A DNA stretch of 64,000 bases from Mucilaginibacter cryoferens (GCF_014205845.1 NZ_JACHCR010000004.1:62001-126000), one strand, 5' to 3'; counted from the first letter of the stretch, positions 44,291 to 53,971 are shown. The notes: generated from the sequence alone by a model not told the origin. Numbers and translations: made by a program.

Positions 44291-44788
44291 ATGTATCAAT
44301 TAAAAGTAAACAATCTGTTTGATTTTGACACTGAAAGAATTGGTGACGACCTGTTGGTTAACAGAGACAAAATCCATGCTGATATTAAGCATATTGGCGG
44401 CGGACTCTATCACATAATAGAGGATAACCAATCCTATAATATAGATGTAGTATCTTTTAACAGCACCGAAAAAACAGCCGAAATTAAGGTGAACAATAAC
44501 ATCTACACCATTGCGGCAAAAGATCAGTTTGATATTTTATTGGATAAACTTGGCTTAAGCAGTTTAAACAGCACAAAAGTTAGCGAAATAAAGGCACCCA
44601 TGCCGGGCATGGTACTTAAGGTTTTTGCAGTTGAGGGTGAGGAGGTTAAAAAGGGAGATAACCTTTTTGTGCTCGAAGCGATGAAGATGGAAAACATCAT
44701 AAAATCGCCCGCCGATATTATCATCAGGAAGATTAAAGTAAAAGCCGGTGATAAAGTAGAAAAAGGACAGATTTTGATAGAGCTATAA
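44291..44788 (+). CDS. Biotin carboxyl carrier protein (acyl-CoA carboxylase biotin subunit)
   Basis: A 165-residue protein. The C-terminal ~75 residues are a biotinyl domain with 'VFAVEGEEVKKGDNLFVLEA' followed by MKMEN, whose Lys is biotinylated; 'IKAPMPGMVLK' begins the domain. The N-terminal half resembles that of methylmalonyl/propionyl-CoA or oxaloacetate decarboxylase gamma-type carriers. The longest frame starts at TTG 44279; ATG 44291 (MYQLKVNN) is the better start. The partner carboxylase subunits are not in the window. Confidence 0.88.
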   Translation: MYQLKVNNLFDFDTERIGDDLLVNRDKIHADIKHIGGGLYHIIEDNQSYNIDVVSFNSTEKTAEIKVNNNIYTIAAKDQFDILLDKLGLSSLNSTKVSEIKAPMPGMVLKVFAVEGEEVKKGDNLFVLEAMKMENIIKSPADIIIRKIKVKAGDKVEKGQILIEL

Positions 44789-44916
44789 AACTCCTGTTTC
44801 TTTTCGAATTGTACTTTCTGTGAAATTTGCAATAGTTATACTTATTTTTTGTTATTTTAATCGTTTATTTGCCTTTTTGTTAATAACTTACTTTTATTAA
44901 TTAACTTTTTAACTTT

Positions 44917-47900
44917 ATGAAGAAAAATCTACTAACAATTTTGTTGTTATTTTCTTGTATTTCATTTGTTTTCGCGCAAAACCATGTGATTACAGGTAAG
45001 GTAACAGATCAAAAGGATGGTTCGCCCTTACCCGGGGTAAGCGTAACCGTTAAAGGAGCTGCCACCGTAGGCACCCAAACCGACGTTAACGGATCGTATA
45101 GCCTTTCTGTACCTGCAACGGCAAAGGTTTTAATTTTTAGGTTTATAGGCTTTAAGCCGGCCGAGTTGCCGATTGGCAGTAAAGCGCTAAATGCACAGTT
45201 AGAACAGGATTCTAAACAGTTAACTGAGGTTGTTGTAGTTGGTTACGGTTCGCAAAAACGACAAGCAATAACCGGTTCTATCACTTCTGTTTCTTCAAAA
45301 GAAATTCAAAATACGCCCGTTACAACATTGGAGCAGGCTATGCAGGGTAAAGCAGCCGGTGTAAATATCCAGGCAAATAATGGTAAACTTGGCCAGGGTA
45401 TTAAAATAAGCGTGCGGGGTACGGCGTCACTTTCGGCTGGTACCAACCCGCTTGTTGTGGTTGATGGTATTGTTATCAATAGTAGTGATATTTCAAGCAC
45501 ATCTGCAGCCACCAACCCTCTTGCCGATATCAATTTTAACGATGTTGAGTCTGTAGATATATTAAAAGACGCATCGGCAGCAGCCATATACGGGGCAAGA
45601 GCCGGTAATGGGGTGTTTTTGATCACTACAAAAAAAGGAAAGAATGGCGATGCCAAAATTAATTTTAATGCCCAATGGGGCAACAGCGATCCATCGCGCC
45701 ACCGCGATTTCTTAAATACGGCCCAATGGCTTAAAATAGAAGAGCGTGCCGGTGTTGGAGCTGCAAAACAAGATTATGCAGCCGGCCTTTATGGTTCCTT
45801 AGCCGATGCCGAAGCTGATTACAAATCTTATGTAGAAGGTAAATTTACCGCTTACTCTGCCGGTAGTACCGATTGGACTAAAACCAACACTAACTGGGAG
45901 AAAGAAGCATTTCAAAGTGCGCCACAACAAATATACGACCTAAATATTTCTGGCGGTAATGATAAAACCAGGTACTATATAAGTGGCCAGTATCTTGATC
46001 AGGCTGGTATGCTTAAGGGCAACAATTTTCAAAGAATGTCTGGCAGGGTAAATCTTGACTCCAAAGTTTTTACAAATTTTGATGTTGGGATTAACCTCAA
46101 TTTCAATCACTCGTTAAATAAACGGGTAGATAATGATAATTCTTTTGGTACACCACTTCAAATTGTAGCATTATCGCCGGTAACTCCTGTTATCGATCCC
46201 CGTTCCGGTTTGTTGAGTGGTAGCTTGCCTGGTTCGGCAAGTAGCTATCCTGTTTATTTTAACCCTTTGTTGAACGTTGATAATGCCTATTACCATACCA
46301 ATGTTTACAGAACACTTGGTAATATTTATGCAAACTGGCAAATTATTAAACACCTAAGCTTCCGTTCGGAGTTTGGGGTTGACCAAACTAACCAAAATGA
46401 AGATAGTTACTCTGGGCAATTGGTTTTCAGAAACACAAGCCAGCCAAATGGTACCGGCGAAAATACCAATACCACTATTATTCACTATACAGTAAATAAT
46501 TATTTTACCTATAAAAATGCATTTGGAACAGATCATACCTTAGATGCTACAGTAGGTACCAGTTACGAATACAACAATAATATGGGGAATGATATTCAGG
46601 GACAGCAGTTTCCGTCAGATTCATATAAACAGATAGTTGATGCAGCGGTTAAATCAGGAGGCTCTTCAACACAATCAGAGTATTCATTTATATCCTATTT
46701 TGCAAGGGCTAATTACGCGTTTCAAAACAAATACCTGTTATCTGTGAGTGGCCGTACTGATGGATCTTCCAGATTTGGAGCGAATAACAGGTATGGTTTT
46801 TACCCTGCTGGATCTGTGGGCTGGGTATTAAGTCAGGAAGATTTTCTGAAAAACTCAACTTTGATCAGCAATTTAAAAATTAAAGCCAGCTATGGTTTAA
46901 TTGGTAATGCCGATATTGCTAACTACGCAGCTTTAGGTTTATTTTATGGCGATGCCGGCTACAACGGAGTGCCTGGTCAACGCTTTTACCAATTGGCCAA
47001 TCCTAACCTTACATGGGAAAAAACAGCCCAGTTGGATATAGGTTTTGAAGTAGGTTTCTTCAATAACAGATTAACCGCAGGGTTTGATTATTATAAAAAG
47101 AGCACCCGCGATTTATTGCTTGATGTAAACGTACCGCAAAGTTTAGGTATTGCCACTCAAACACAAAACCTGGGCAAATTATATAACCAGGGCTTTGACG
47201 GTAGTATATCATCAGATAATTTTGTGGGTAAATTTAAATGGTCAACCTCATTTAATATTTCCTACAACAAAAATTTGGTTACCTACTTAAACGGGCAGGT
47301 AATTACAAAAAACAGCATCAACTATACCCGCGAAGGTCAGCCTATCGGAGAGTTTTATATGCCAGAATACGCAGGTGTTGATCCTGCAAACGGGGATGCA
47401 TTATATTACTTAAATACAAAAGGTACCGATGGTAAAATAAACCGTACAAAAACCAATGATTATAATGCGGCCCAAAGTATAAATGCGGGTAACCCAACCC
47501 CTCCATGGAATGGCGGTATTACAAATACCTTCTCCTACGCGGGTTTTGATCTGTCATTTACTTTTCAGGGAGCATTTGGCTTTAAGATATTTAACTCTGC
47601 CGGCCAGTATATGAGTGCCAATGCAAGCAATGGATTTGACAATCAAACTGTTGACCAGATGAAATACTGGGATAAACCCGGGGATATTACAGATATCCCG
47701 GAGCCTCGTTTATTTTATGCTAACGGAACCAATACATCAACCCGCTATTTATCAGGTGGCTCTTATGTTAGGTTAAAAACGACCTCTTTGGGTTATAATA
47801 TTCCTAAAAGCGTTTTATCGAAAATAAAATTAGATAGGGCCAAAGTATTTGTAAATGCTTACAACCTTTTCCTGATAACCAAATATAAAGGCTGGGACCC

Positions 47901-48006
47901 TGAGGTAAATTCAGATTATCAGGCAAGTAACTATAACCTGAGCGTTGATTTCTACTCGGCTCCGCAACCGCGTACAATTACTTTTGGCGTAAATATTGGA
48001 TTGTAA
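44917..48006 (+). CDS. SusC/RagA family TonB-linked outer-membrane protein
   Basis: A 1029-residue receptor. Signal peptide (1-21, 'CISFVFAQ'), a carboxypeptidase-regulatory-like domain (about 25-105, 'GKVTDQKDGSPLPGVSVTVK'), a TonB box region 'QLTEVVVVGYGSQKRQAITG', a plug domain (about 115-245; 'NPLVVVDGIVIN', 'VESVDILKDASAAAIYGARA') and a 22-strand barrel to the end. It imports a glycan or peptide together with the SusD protein downstream. No glycoside hydrolase, peptidase or regulator is next to the pair, so the substrate cannot be guessed. Transport needs TonB, present at 22003. Confidence 0.96.
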   Translation: MKKNLLTILLLFSCISFVFAQNHVITGKVTDQKDGSPLPGVSVTVKGAATVGTQTDVNGSYSLSVPATAKVLIFRFIGFKPAELPIGSKALNAQLEQDSKQLTEVVVVGYGSQKRQAITGSITSVSSKEIQNTPVTTLEQAMQGKAAGVNIQANNGKLGQGIKISVRGTASLSAGTNPLVVVDGIVINSSDISSTSAATNPLADINFNDVESVDILKDASAAAIYGARAGNGVFLITTKKGKNGDAKINFNAQWGNSDPSRHRDFLNTAQWLKIEERAGVGAAKQDYAAGLYGSLADAEADYKSYVEGKFTAYSAGSTDWTKTNTNWEKEAFQSAPQQIYDLNISGGNDKTRYYISGQYLDQAGMLKGNNFQRMSGRVNLDSKVFTNFDVGINLNFNHSLNKRVDNDNSFGTPLQIVALSPVTPVIDPRSGLLSGSLPGSASSYPVYFNPLLNVDNAYYHTNVYRTLGNIYANWQIIKHLSFRSEFGVDQTNQNEDSYSGQLVFRNTSQPNGTGENTNTTIIHYTVNNYFTYKNAFGTDHTLDATVGTSYEYNNNMGNDIQGQQFPSDSYKQIVDAAVKSGGSSTQSEYSFISYFARANYAFQNKYLLSVSGRTDGSSRFGANNRYGFYPAGSVGWVLSQEDFLKNSTLISNLKIKASYGLIGNADIANYAALGLFYGDAGYNGVPGQRFYQLANPNLTWEKTAQLDIGFEVGFFNNRLTAGFDYYKKSTRDLLLDVNVPQSLGIATQTQNLGKLYNQGFDGSISSDNFVGKFKWSTSFNISYNKNLVTYLNGQVITKNSINYTREGQPIGEFYMPEYAGVDPANGDALYYLNTKGTDGKINRTKTNDYNAAQSINAGNPTPPWNGGITNTFSYAGFDLSFTFQGAFGFKIFNSAGQYMSANASNGFDNQTVDQMKYWDKPGDITDIPEPRLFYANGTNTSTRYLSGGSYVRLKTTSLGYNIPKSVLSKIKLDRAKVFVNAYNLFLITKYKGWDPEVNSDYQASNYNLSVDFYSAPQPRTITFGVNIGL

Positions 48007-48024
48007 TTATTAATACTTACAGAG

Positions 48025-49398
48025 ATGAAAAAAATTAGATCGTATATAAAATTTATAGCAGTCTTTACTACAGTAGCAGCCTTAAGCGCATGTAATAAGG
48101 AGTTGAATCTTAAGCCACATGATCAGATCGAATCTGCCCAGGCTATTAATACATCAGCAGATGTTCAAAGTATCCTTATAGGTGCCTATAGTTTGGCCGG
48201 AGGGTCTAATGTATATGGCGGAGGGTTTTTCCTGGAGCCTGATCTGATGGGTTCCCAGTCGGCTATAACCTGGCAAGGCACCTTTCAGGACCTAACTAAT
48301 ATGGTGAATCAACAGATTACTGTAAATAGCAGTTTTGTAAATAACATGTGGTATAATGCATACCGCATTATTAACCAAACAAACTACGTTATTGCCAATA
48401 TAAGCAAGGTTGATGCAGCCTCACGCGATAATGTACTGGGGCAAGCCGAATTTTTAAGAGGGCTTACCTATTTTGACCTTGCAAGAATGTTTGGGAAGGC
48501 GTGGAACGACGGCTCTCCAACAACTAATTTGGCGGTGCCTCTTGTACTAACCCCTACTACGGTTATCGATGCCAATTCATATCCGGCCAGATCAACAGTT
48601 AGCCAGATTTATCAACAGGCAATAAGCGATTTAACCAGTGGCGAATCAAAAATGACTACGAGTGTAAGCTTTTATGCAAACTCATACGCAGCGTCGGCTA
48701 TACTTGCCAGGTTATACCTTCAGCAAGGAGATTATGTGAATGCAGCAGCCGAGGCTACAAAAGTTATAAGCGGTGGCAAATATTCGTTGGTAGATAATTA
48801 TGCCGATGAATTTCCTTTTCCTAATCAATCTGCAGCGCATGTTGATAACACAAGCGAAGATATTTTTGCCATACAGGTTACAACCCAGCAGGGGGTTAAC
48901 GCCTTTAATACTTACTATGCATCTGCCGATTTTGGTGGCAGAGGCGATATTATTATAAAAAGTAGTTTTTTGAATAATTTCACAGCCGCCGATACCCGTC
49001 TTGCTGTTTATAATGACGATTCTGACGGGACATTGAGGTGTGATAAGTTTGATAACCTATATGGTAATGCTCATGTGATCCGTTTAGCCGAAATGTATCT
49101 TATACGTGCGGAAAGTAATTTCCGTTTAGGAACTTCAACCGGCGCTACACCAGTAGCAGATATCAATAAGATCAGGGTAAGGGCAGGTATAGTTCCTCTT
49201 GCTGCCGTAACTCTTGCGCAGATATTAAATGAGCGGAAGCTGGAACTTGCATTTGAAGGCGGATTTTTTCTGCATGATGGCAAACGCTTACAACAAACTA
49301 TTGGCGGTGAGGCCTGGAACTCAACTAAATTGGTTTTCCCGATTCCGCAGACTGAGCTGAATGCTAACAAAAATCTGATACAAAACGACGGTTACTAA
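48025..49398 (+). CDS. RagB/SusD family nutrient-binding lipoprotein
   Basis: A 457-residue surface lipoprotein, lipobox 'AALSAC' (Cys ~23). The SusD fold is recognised by N-terminal TPR-like helices ('LGQAEFLRGLTYFDLARMFG', about 137-156) and the C-terminal 'IRLAEMYLIRAESNFRLG' with 'ILNERKLELAFEGGFFLHDG'. It forms a lid on the SusC barrel and binds ligand. It lies 18 bases after the SusC gene and is closed by a terminator, so the pair is a two-gene unit. Confidence 0.95.
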   Translation: MKKIRSYIKFIAVFTTVAALSACNKELNLKPHDQIESAQAINTSADVQSILIGAYSLAGGSNVYGGGFFLEPDLMGSQSAITWQGTFQDLTNMVNQQITVNSSFVNNMWYNAYRIINQTNYVIANISKVDAASRDNVLGQAEFLRGLTYFDLARMFGKAWNDGSPTTNLAVPLVLTPTTVIDANSYPARSTVSQIYQQAISDLTSGESKMTTSVSFYANSYAASAILARLYLQQGDYVNAAAEATKVISGGKYSLVDNYADEFPFPNQSAAHVDNTSEDIFAIQVTTQQGVNAFNTYYASADFGGRGDIIIKSSFLNNFTAADTRLAVYNDDSDGTLRCDKFDNLYGNAHVIRLAEMYLIRAESNFRLGTSTGATPVADINKIRVRAGIVPLAAVTLAQILNERKLELAFEGGFFLHDGKRLQQTIGGEAWNSTKLVFPIPQTELNANKNLIQNDGY

Positions 49399-49420
49399 TC
49401 TAACCCTTGTACACAAATTG

Positions 49421-49457
49421 AGGCCCCGGTAACTTATGTTCCCGGGGCTTTTTATTT
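49421..49457 (+). terminator. Terminator of the SusC/SusD unit
   Basis: GGCCCCGG (49422-49429) pairs with CCGGGGCT (49442-49449) apart from the end, around a 12-base loop, followed by TTTTTATTT. Confidence 0.85.
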
Positions 49458-49800
49458 GGTGTTTCGGGTTGGGTGGAATTGCTTTTATTGATTACGGTAT
49501 TTATATACAGAGATTGTCACCTCTTATTTAACCCCTCAATAAACATTATGTATGCTGTTTATTGCTTCATAAATATAACCAGCATATAATGTAAACAACG
49601 CAGCTTAAGGCGGCCCTAGCGACCTTTTGTATCTTAAACTAAATGACGCTGGGAGCATGGATAAGGTTACTACAACATTAATAGCTTAGGATTAGGTGTA
49701 ACTGTAAAATAAGCATCTGGTACGCCTGTTGAGTGTCTTATGTTGCCTTGCAATACAGTAAGGGCATGAGGCCCTGTTTACACCGAGTTTCATCAAACTA
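49458..49800. other. Convergent spacer, no gene seen
   Basis: About 340 bases. A hairpin with a 2-base bulge is visible at about 49543-49592 (ACATTATGTATGCTG with CAGCATATAATGT). No supported gene, and no heptad array. Confidence 0.4.
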
Positions 49801-49830
49801 AAAAGGCCATTCATTACTGAACGGCCTTTC
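49801..49830 (-). terminator. Terminator of gldJ
   Basis: On the minus strand AAAGGCCGTTCA pairs with TGAATGGCCTTTT around a 4-base loop, followed by T-rich sequence; it lies 24 bases after the stop codon. Confidence 0.75.
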
Positions 49831-49853
49831 TGTTGGGTTTTAAATATGATAGC

Positions 49854-51542
49854 TTAGTTGGCTTTAAATTGTTTTGGCTTTTTGGTAGGGTAATGCGGTT
49901 TGCCATTAGGGTAAATTTCTGGTGCACCAACCAATGTCATAGCGCAACGGAAACCAACTTCGGCGCTTGATTCGTCCTCATCCATAAAGCGGCGGGTTGC
50001 AGGGTTCATCCAGAAAGCCAGATCGTTCCATGAACCACCTTTGTATACTTTAGAGTGATCATTAACCAATGTGGTTGTACCATAAAGTACAGTGCTTACT
50101 GTATCCTTTTCGCCCCTGAAATCGGGATCGTATTTTTTGCCCGAATCTTTTACCTGCGATGAGATTGCCGCTTTGTTTGCGGCCAGGTTACCTGCAGGCG
50201 TACCATTTGCCACTGCTGGTGGCGTTGTTGCGCCGTTAACCGTATTAGGATCTTGCCCAAGTTGTAATGCCAGGTAATCGGCATATTTCATCTTTTTATT
50301 TGATTTAGCGGCATCTTTAATTGGCTTACCATATTTGTCCTTGGCGTACAAGCCTTTTGATGGGTCGGCTAAACGCTTGTTGGTATACTGGTTACCACGA
50401 AAAGGGTTAAAATCTTCAAATTCCTCAAATGATGTTTGGCGATAGGTATCCTGCACCCACTCGTTAACGTTACCAGCCATTTGGTACAAACCAAAATCAT
50501 TTGGCGGATAGGTACGTACAGGGGCAGTAATATCGGCCTTGTCATTCAAATAACCACCCACACCGGCGTTGTCACCTGCGCCACGTTTAAAGTTGGCTAA
50601 AATTAAACCACGTGTTTTGCTTTTTGATGATCTTACACCCATACCGTTCCATGGATACATTTTACCATCTTCGATATTTTCGAATTGGGTGTTGCCGGCT
50701 AATGCCAGGGCTGCATATTCCCACTCGGCTTCTGATGGCAGGCGGTAAGCTTGTTTTAAAATACCATCTTCCATACGTACCGGCCTTACAGGTTTTGAAT
50801 TTTTGCCTGTACCTGTAGTAGCATTAGGACTGATGTTCGGTAGCATTTTTTTACCATCTACACCCGCGCCTTTTATCTGGCCGTTTAAGTAAATATCTGT
50901 ATTAAAAGGTTGTGATGTAGTACCGGCGGCGGCTCCTCCACCTCCGGCATTTTTGCCTTTGGCGCTTTGGTCTTTCCAGGTAACTAGCCTGCCGGTTTCG
51001 CGTAAAATGTTTTCGTTGGTACGGTCTGTACGCCATGAGCAGTACTCCTGTGCCTGATCCCAGCTAACACCTACAACCGGATAATCCTGAAACGCAGGGT
51101 GGCGAAGGTAGTTATCTACATATGGGTCGTTATATGACAATGGTTTACGCCAAACCAATGTATCTGGCAAGGCATTGTAATACAATTCATGATCTTGTGG
51201 AAAGGTAACGCTTATCCAGTGCAGGTAATCCAGCCAATCCTGGTTAGCCACCTCGGTTTCATCCATATAAAATGACGGCACGGTTACCCTGCGGCGTACA
51301 TTGTTGTAATCATAAGTAACGTCCTGATCGGCACTGCCACCCATTACAAAGGTACCTCCTTCAATAGGCACCAAACCAGGGCCCGGGGCGGGGTGGGTTT
51401 GTCTGTAACGCTCGTACCCACCATTATTTTTGTTATTATAAACTAAACCGGTCTTTTGCGATTGCGGTGGTTTACTACAGCCGCTTACCAATGCACCTGC
51501 GGCCATCAGTAGTAAAGCAGTTTTAGTAAAAAGTATTTTCAT
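49854..51542 (-). CDS. gldJ: Gliding motility / type IX secretion lipoprotein GldJ
   Basis: A 562-residue lipoprotein (lipobox 'LVSGCS', Cys ~22), the length of F. johnsoniae GldJ. It has the formylglycine-generating-enzyme (sulfatase-modifying factor) fold: 'GLVPIEGGTFVMGGSADQDV' (about 56-75), 'MDETEVANQDWLDYL', 'YPVVGVSWDQAQEYCSWRTD' (about 154-173), 'LPSEAEWEYAALALAGN' and the terminal 'VYKGGSWNDLAFWMNPATRR' with 'EVGFRCAMTLVG'. GldJ belongs to the outer-membrane-associated part of the T9SS and gliding machinery. GldK is a related alternative, but length and the divergent porV neighbour favour GldJ; no gldL/M/N follow. Confidence 0.88.
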   Translation of the reverse strand: MKILFTKTALLLMAAGALVSGCSKPPQSQKTGLVYNNKNNGGYERYRQTHPAPGPGLVPIEGGTFVMGGSADQDVTYDYNNVRRRVTVPSFYMDETEVANQDWLDYLHWISVTFPQDHELYYNALPDTLVWRKPLSYNDPYVDNYLRHPAFQDYPVVGVSWDQAQEYCSWRTDRTNENILRETGRLVTWKDQSAKGKNAGGGGAAAGTTSQPFNTDIYLNGQIKGAGVDGKKMLPNISPNATTGTGKNSKPVRPVRMEDGILKQAYRLPSEAEWEYAALALAGNTQFENIEDGKMYPWNGMGVRSSKSKTRGLILANFKRGAGDNAGVGGYLNDKADITAPVRTYPPNDFGLYQMAGNVNEWVQDTYRQTSFEEFEDFNPFRGNQYTNKRLADPSKGLYAKDKYGKPIKDAAKSNKKMKYADYLALQLGQDPNTVNGATTPPAVANGTPAGNLAANKAAISSQVKDSGKKYDPDFRGEKDTVSTVLYGTTTLVNDHSKVYKGGSWNDLAFWMNPATRRFMDEDESSAEVGFRCAMTLVGAPEIYPNGKPHYPTKKPKQFKAN

Positions 51543-51779
51543 AATTTTACAATTATATTAATGACGTAAATTTAGAAAAAAATGGATATAAAGCTAATGC
51601 CGATGCCATTCTTCTAAATTAATCAAACAATTATTGGCCGTTTTTACGAAAAACAGGCGTAGTTGGTTGCGATATTTTACTTTTTTTAATAAGTTGTAAC
51701 CAAAGGGGTAATTTCAAAATCCAAAGTAAAATACAAGCGTATATTTATCATTTAAAATAATAAACCTAAATTGCACCCA

Positions 51780-52946
51780 ATGAAGTTTTTTACATTTCGG
51801 AATATTACTTTTTTGTTGTTGTATTTGTTACCGTTTGCCGTTATGGCGCAAACAAGTACCGATGGAAGTACTTACAGGGGATCACGCGTGGAGGTGCCGT
51901 TTTTAAATATCGCACCCGATTCGCGCTCTGGTGCAATGGGTGAAGCAGGTGTAGCATTATCTCCCGATGCCAATGCCAGTTTCTGGAACCCTTCAAAACT
52001 TGCTTTTATTGAAAGTAATGATGCGTTTGCATTATCATATAGCCCATGGTTAAGGCATTTGGTGCCGGATATCAGCCTATCGTACCTGAGCTATGCACAT
52101 AAAATTGATGATCGTAATACATTGGGCGCATCGCTGCGTTATTTTAACTACGGTTCATTGCAGCTAAACGACGATCAATCTAATAGCCAGGGAACTTACA
52201 CCCCCAGCGAGTTTTCTTTGGATGTAAGTTATGCCCGTAAGTTTGGCGAAAATTTTTCGCTGGGCTTAACCGCGCGTTATATTCATTCAAGCATTTCAAG
52301 TGTATCTTTTGCTACATCATCGGGGCAAACAGGTAAGGCCGCAAATGCATTTGCAGCCGATATATCTATGTTTTATAAAGCCCCTTACGGCGATGATAAC
52401 CTGTTTGCATTTGGTGCCAACATATCTAACATTGGTACAAAAATTAGCTATACTGATAGCGGCCCCAAATATTTTTTGCCCGCCAATTTAAAGCTGGGCG
52501 TTGCCAACACCTGGAACCTGGACGAAAGTAACAAGATAACGCTAGCTTTTGATGTAAATAAACTGCTAACACCTACGCCCCCTATCAAAGATGCTAACGG
52601 AACAATTATAAGCGGCAAAAATGATGATGTATCTGTTCCATCGGGTATTTTTCAGTCATTTGGTGATGCACCTGGTGGCTTTAGCGAAGAGCTGAAAGAG
52701 ATTAGCCTTTCGCCAGGCGCCGAGTATTGGTATAACCAGCAGTTTGCCTTACGTGCCGGCTACCTGTACGAAAACCCAAGCAAAAGCGACAGGCGTTACG
52801 TAACCCTTGGCTTTGGTGTTAAATATGATATTTTTCAGTTCGATTTCTCGTACCTGGCGGCAGCCCAGCAAAATAGTCCTTTGGCTAATACCTTGCGGTT
52901 TACCTTATCTGCAAGTTTTGGCGGTACCTCCAATGTTTCAAAATAA
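51780..52946 (+). CDS. porV: Type IX secretion outer-membrane protein PorV (LptO)
   Basis: A 388-residue beta-barrel protein. Signal peptide (1-22, 'PFAVMAQ'), then 'APDSRSGAMGEAGVALSPDA' (about 46-65) and 'ASFWNPSKLAF', hallmarks of the PorV/FadL-like family, and a terminal strand 'LRFTLSASFGGTSNVSK'. PorV shuttles cargo with a C-terminal T9SS signal from the translocon to the PorU attachment complex. A TTG at 51771 would add three residues; ATG 51780 is chosen. It is divergent from gldJ, a neighbourhood known from flavobacteria, but porU is not here. ispF follows after 2 bases. Confidence 0.9.
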   Translation: MKFFTFRNITFLLLYLLPFAVMAQTSTDGSTYRGSRVEVPFLNIAPDSRSGAMGEAGVALSPDANASFWNPSKLAFIESNDAFALSYSPWLRHLVPDISLSYLSYAHKIDDRNTLGASLRYFNYGSLQLNDDQSNSQGTYTPSEFSLDVSYARKFGENFSLGLTARYIHSSISSVSFATSSGQTGKAANAFAADISMFYKAPYGDDNLFAFGANISNIGTKISYTDSGPKYFLPANLKLGVANTWNLDESNKITLAFDVNKLLTPTPPIKDANGTIISGKNDDVSVPSGIFQSFGDAPGGFSEELKEISLSPGAEYWYNQQFALRAGYLYENPSKSDRRYVTLGFGVKYDIFQFDFSYLAAAQQNSPLANTLRFTLSASFGGTSNVSK

Positions 52947-52948
52947 TA

Positions 52949-53431
52949 ATGGGTAAAATTAAAGTAGGTTTTGGCTTTGATGTTCACCAGCTGCGTGAGC
53001 AACATCCCTTTGTTTTAGGCGGAGTGCATTTAGAGCATCACGCAGGTGCATATGGACACTCAGATGCCGATGTGCTGTTACACGCCATTTGTGATGCCTT
53101 GTTGGGCGCTGCAAACATGCGTGATATAGGTTTCCATTTTTCAAATACCGATAACCGGTGGAAAGGCATCAGCAGCCTTATCCTGTTAGAGCATGTGGTG
53201 GCACTGATAAAAGAAAAAGGTTTCTCCATTGGCAACATCGATGCTATGGTGTGCCTGGAAGCACCTAAGATAAATCCGCATATCCCCGCTATGAAAATTC
53301 ACATAGCAAAAGCCGCCTCCATCAGCGAGGACGATATTTCCATAAAAGCTACCACCAACGAGCAACTGGGCTTTATAGGCCGCGAAGAAGGCGTTGTGGC
53401 TTACGCGGTGTGCTTGATTGAAAGGGATTAG
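52949..53431 (+). CDS. ispF: 2-C-methyl-D-erythritol 2,4-cyclodiphosphate synthase
   Basis: A 160-residue zinc enzyme of the non-mevalonate isoprenoid pathway. 'GFGFDVHQLREQHPFVLGGV' (about 7-26) gives the metal-binding Asp and His, 'GHSDADVLLHAICDALLGAA' (about 36-55) the signature and third ligand, and 'KATTNEQLGFIGREEGVVAY' the C-terminal substrate site. Length is normal. It starts 2 bases after porV, an operon with no obvious functional link. Confidence 0.97.
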   Translation: MGKIKVGFGFDVHQLREQHPFVLGGVHLEHHAGAYGHSDADVLLHAICDALLGAANMRDIGFHFSNTDNRWKGISSLILLEHVVALIKEKGFSIGNIDAMVCLEAPKINPHIPAMKIHIAKAASISEDDISIKATTNEQLGFIGREEGVVAYAVCLIERD

Positions 53432-53456
53432 TTTTTAGAAGCGGTCTAAAAACTAA
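53428..53456. repeat. 12-bp perfect hairpin spanning the ispF stop codon
   Basis: TTAGTTTTTAGA (53428-53439) pairs perfectly with 53445-53456 around AGCGG. It includes the TAG stop; it may act as an mRNA 3' end structure. Confidence 0.6.
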
Positions 53457-53772
53457 TACACAGATCGGGATTGCATAGCTGCTCTTGCATATTGGGGATT
53501 GCTTCGTTTCTTATAATGACATGGTTGTAAGGTATTGATTTTCAGTATGTGTTTTTTAACACAAATCCCTCACCGCCGTCATTGCTTCGTCGTACCTTCT
53601 TATAATGGCATGCTTTTAAAGCATTGATTATCAGTGCGTATTTTTTCAAACACAACACCCTCGCCACCGTCATTGCGAGGCACGAAGCAATCCCCTACTT
53701 ACAGAGTTGCTGTGCAAATCCGCCCTGTAAGTCGGGGATTGCTTCGTCGTACCTCCTCGCAAGGACGGTCTT
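53457..53772. repeat. Cluster of REP-type palindromic repeats
   Basis: Three copies, two partial, of the family with core GCGAGGYACGAAGCAATC: a right half at 53488-53522 (GGGGATTGCTTCGT...AATGACA), a deleted form at 53571-53612, and a full palindrome at 53670-53772 whose arms enclose about 50 bases. No gene is present; plus-strand frames here are formed by the repeats. Confidence 0.8.
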
Positions 53773-53779
53773 TTTTTAA

Positions 53780-53893
53780 GATGTCATTACTGTTTTTTCT
53801 GGGCTACCCCCGGCTGTCACTCGTAATGACGATCTTTTTTTGGATGTCATCAATGTTTTTTCCAATCGAGCTGGCTGTCACTCGTAATGACGA
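53780..53893. repeat. Second repeat family, two tandem copies
   Basis: Copies at 53780-53832 and 53843-53893 start GATGTCATYAMTGTTTTTTC and end GGCTGTCACTCGTAATGACG. GTCATTAC and GTAATGAC make each unit an imperfect inverted repeat. A third, diverged copy is at 59235-59288. Confidence 0.8.
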
Positions 53894-53900
53894 TAGGTAT

Positions 53901-53944
53901 AAAAAAATGGCGTTGCCGATTAATCCCCGCAACGCCATTTTTTT
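53901..53944. terminator. Bidirectional terminator between ispF and the GH18-CE4-GT2 gene
   Basis: AAAAAAATGGCGTTGC (53901-53916) pairs perfectly with 53929-53944, giving A/T tracts on both sides. Confidence 0.9.
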
Positions 53945-53971
53945 GAATTTTGAATTTTTACTTTTGAATTA
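53945..53971. repeat. Short 7-bp-period array at the end of the GH18-CE4-GT2 gene
   Basis: Heptads GAATTTT, GAATTTT, TACTTTT and GAATTAA follow in register directly after the terminator and end at the stop codon of the minus-strand gene. Confidence 0.55.
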
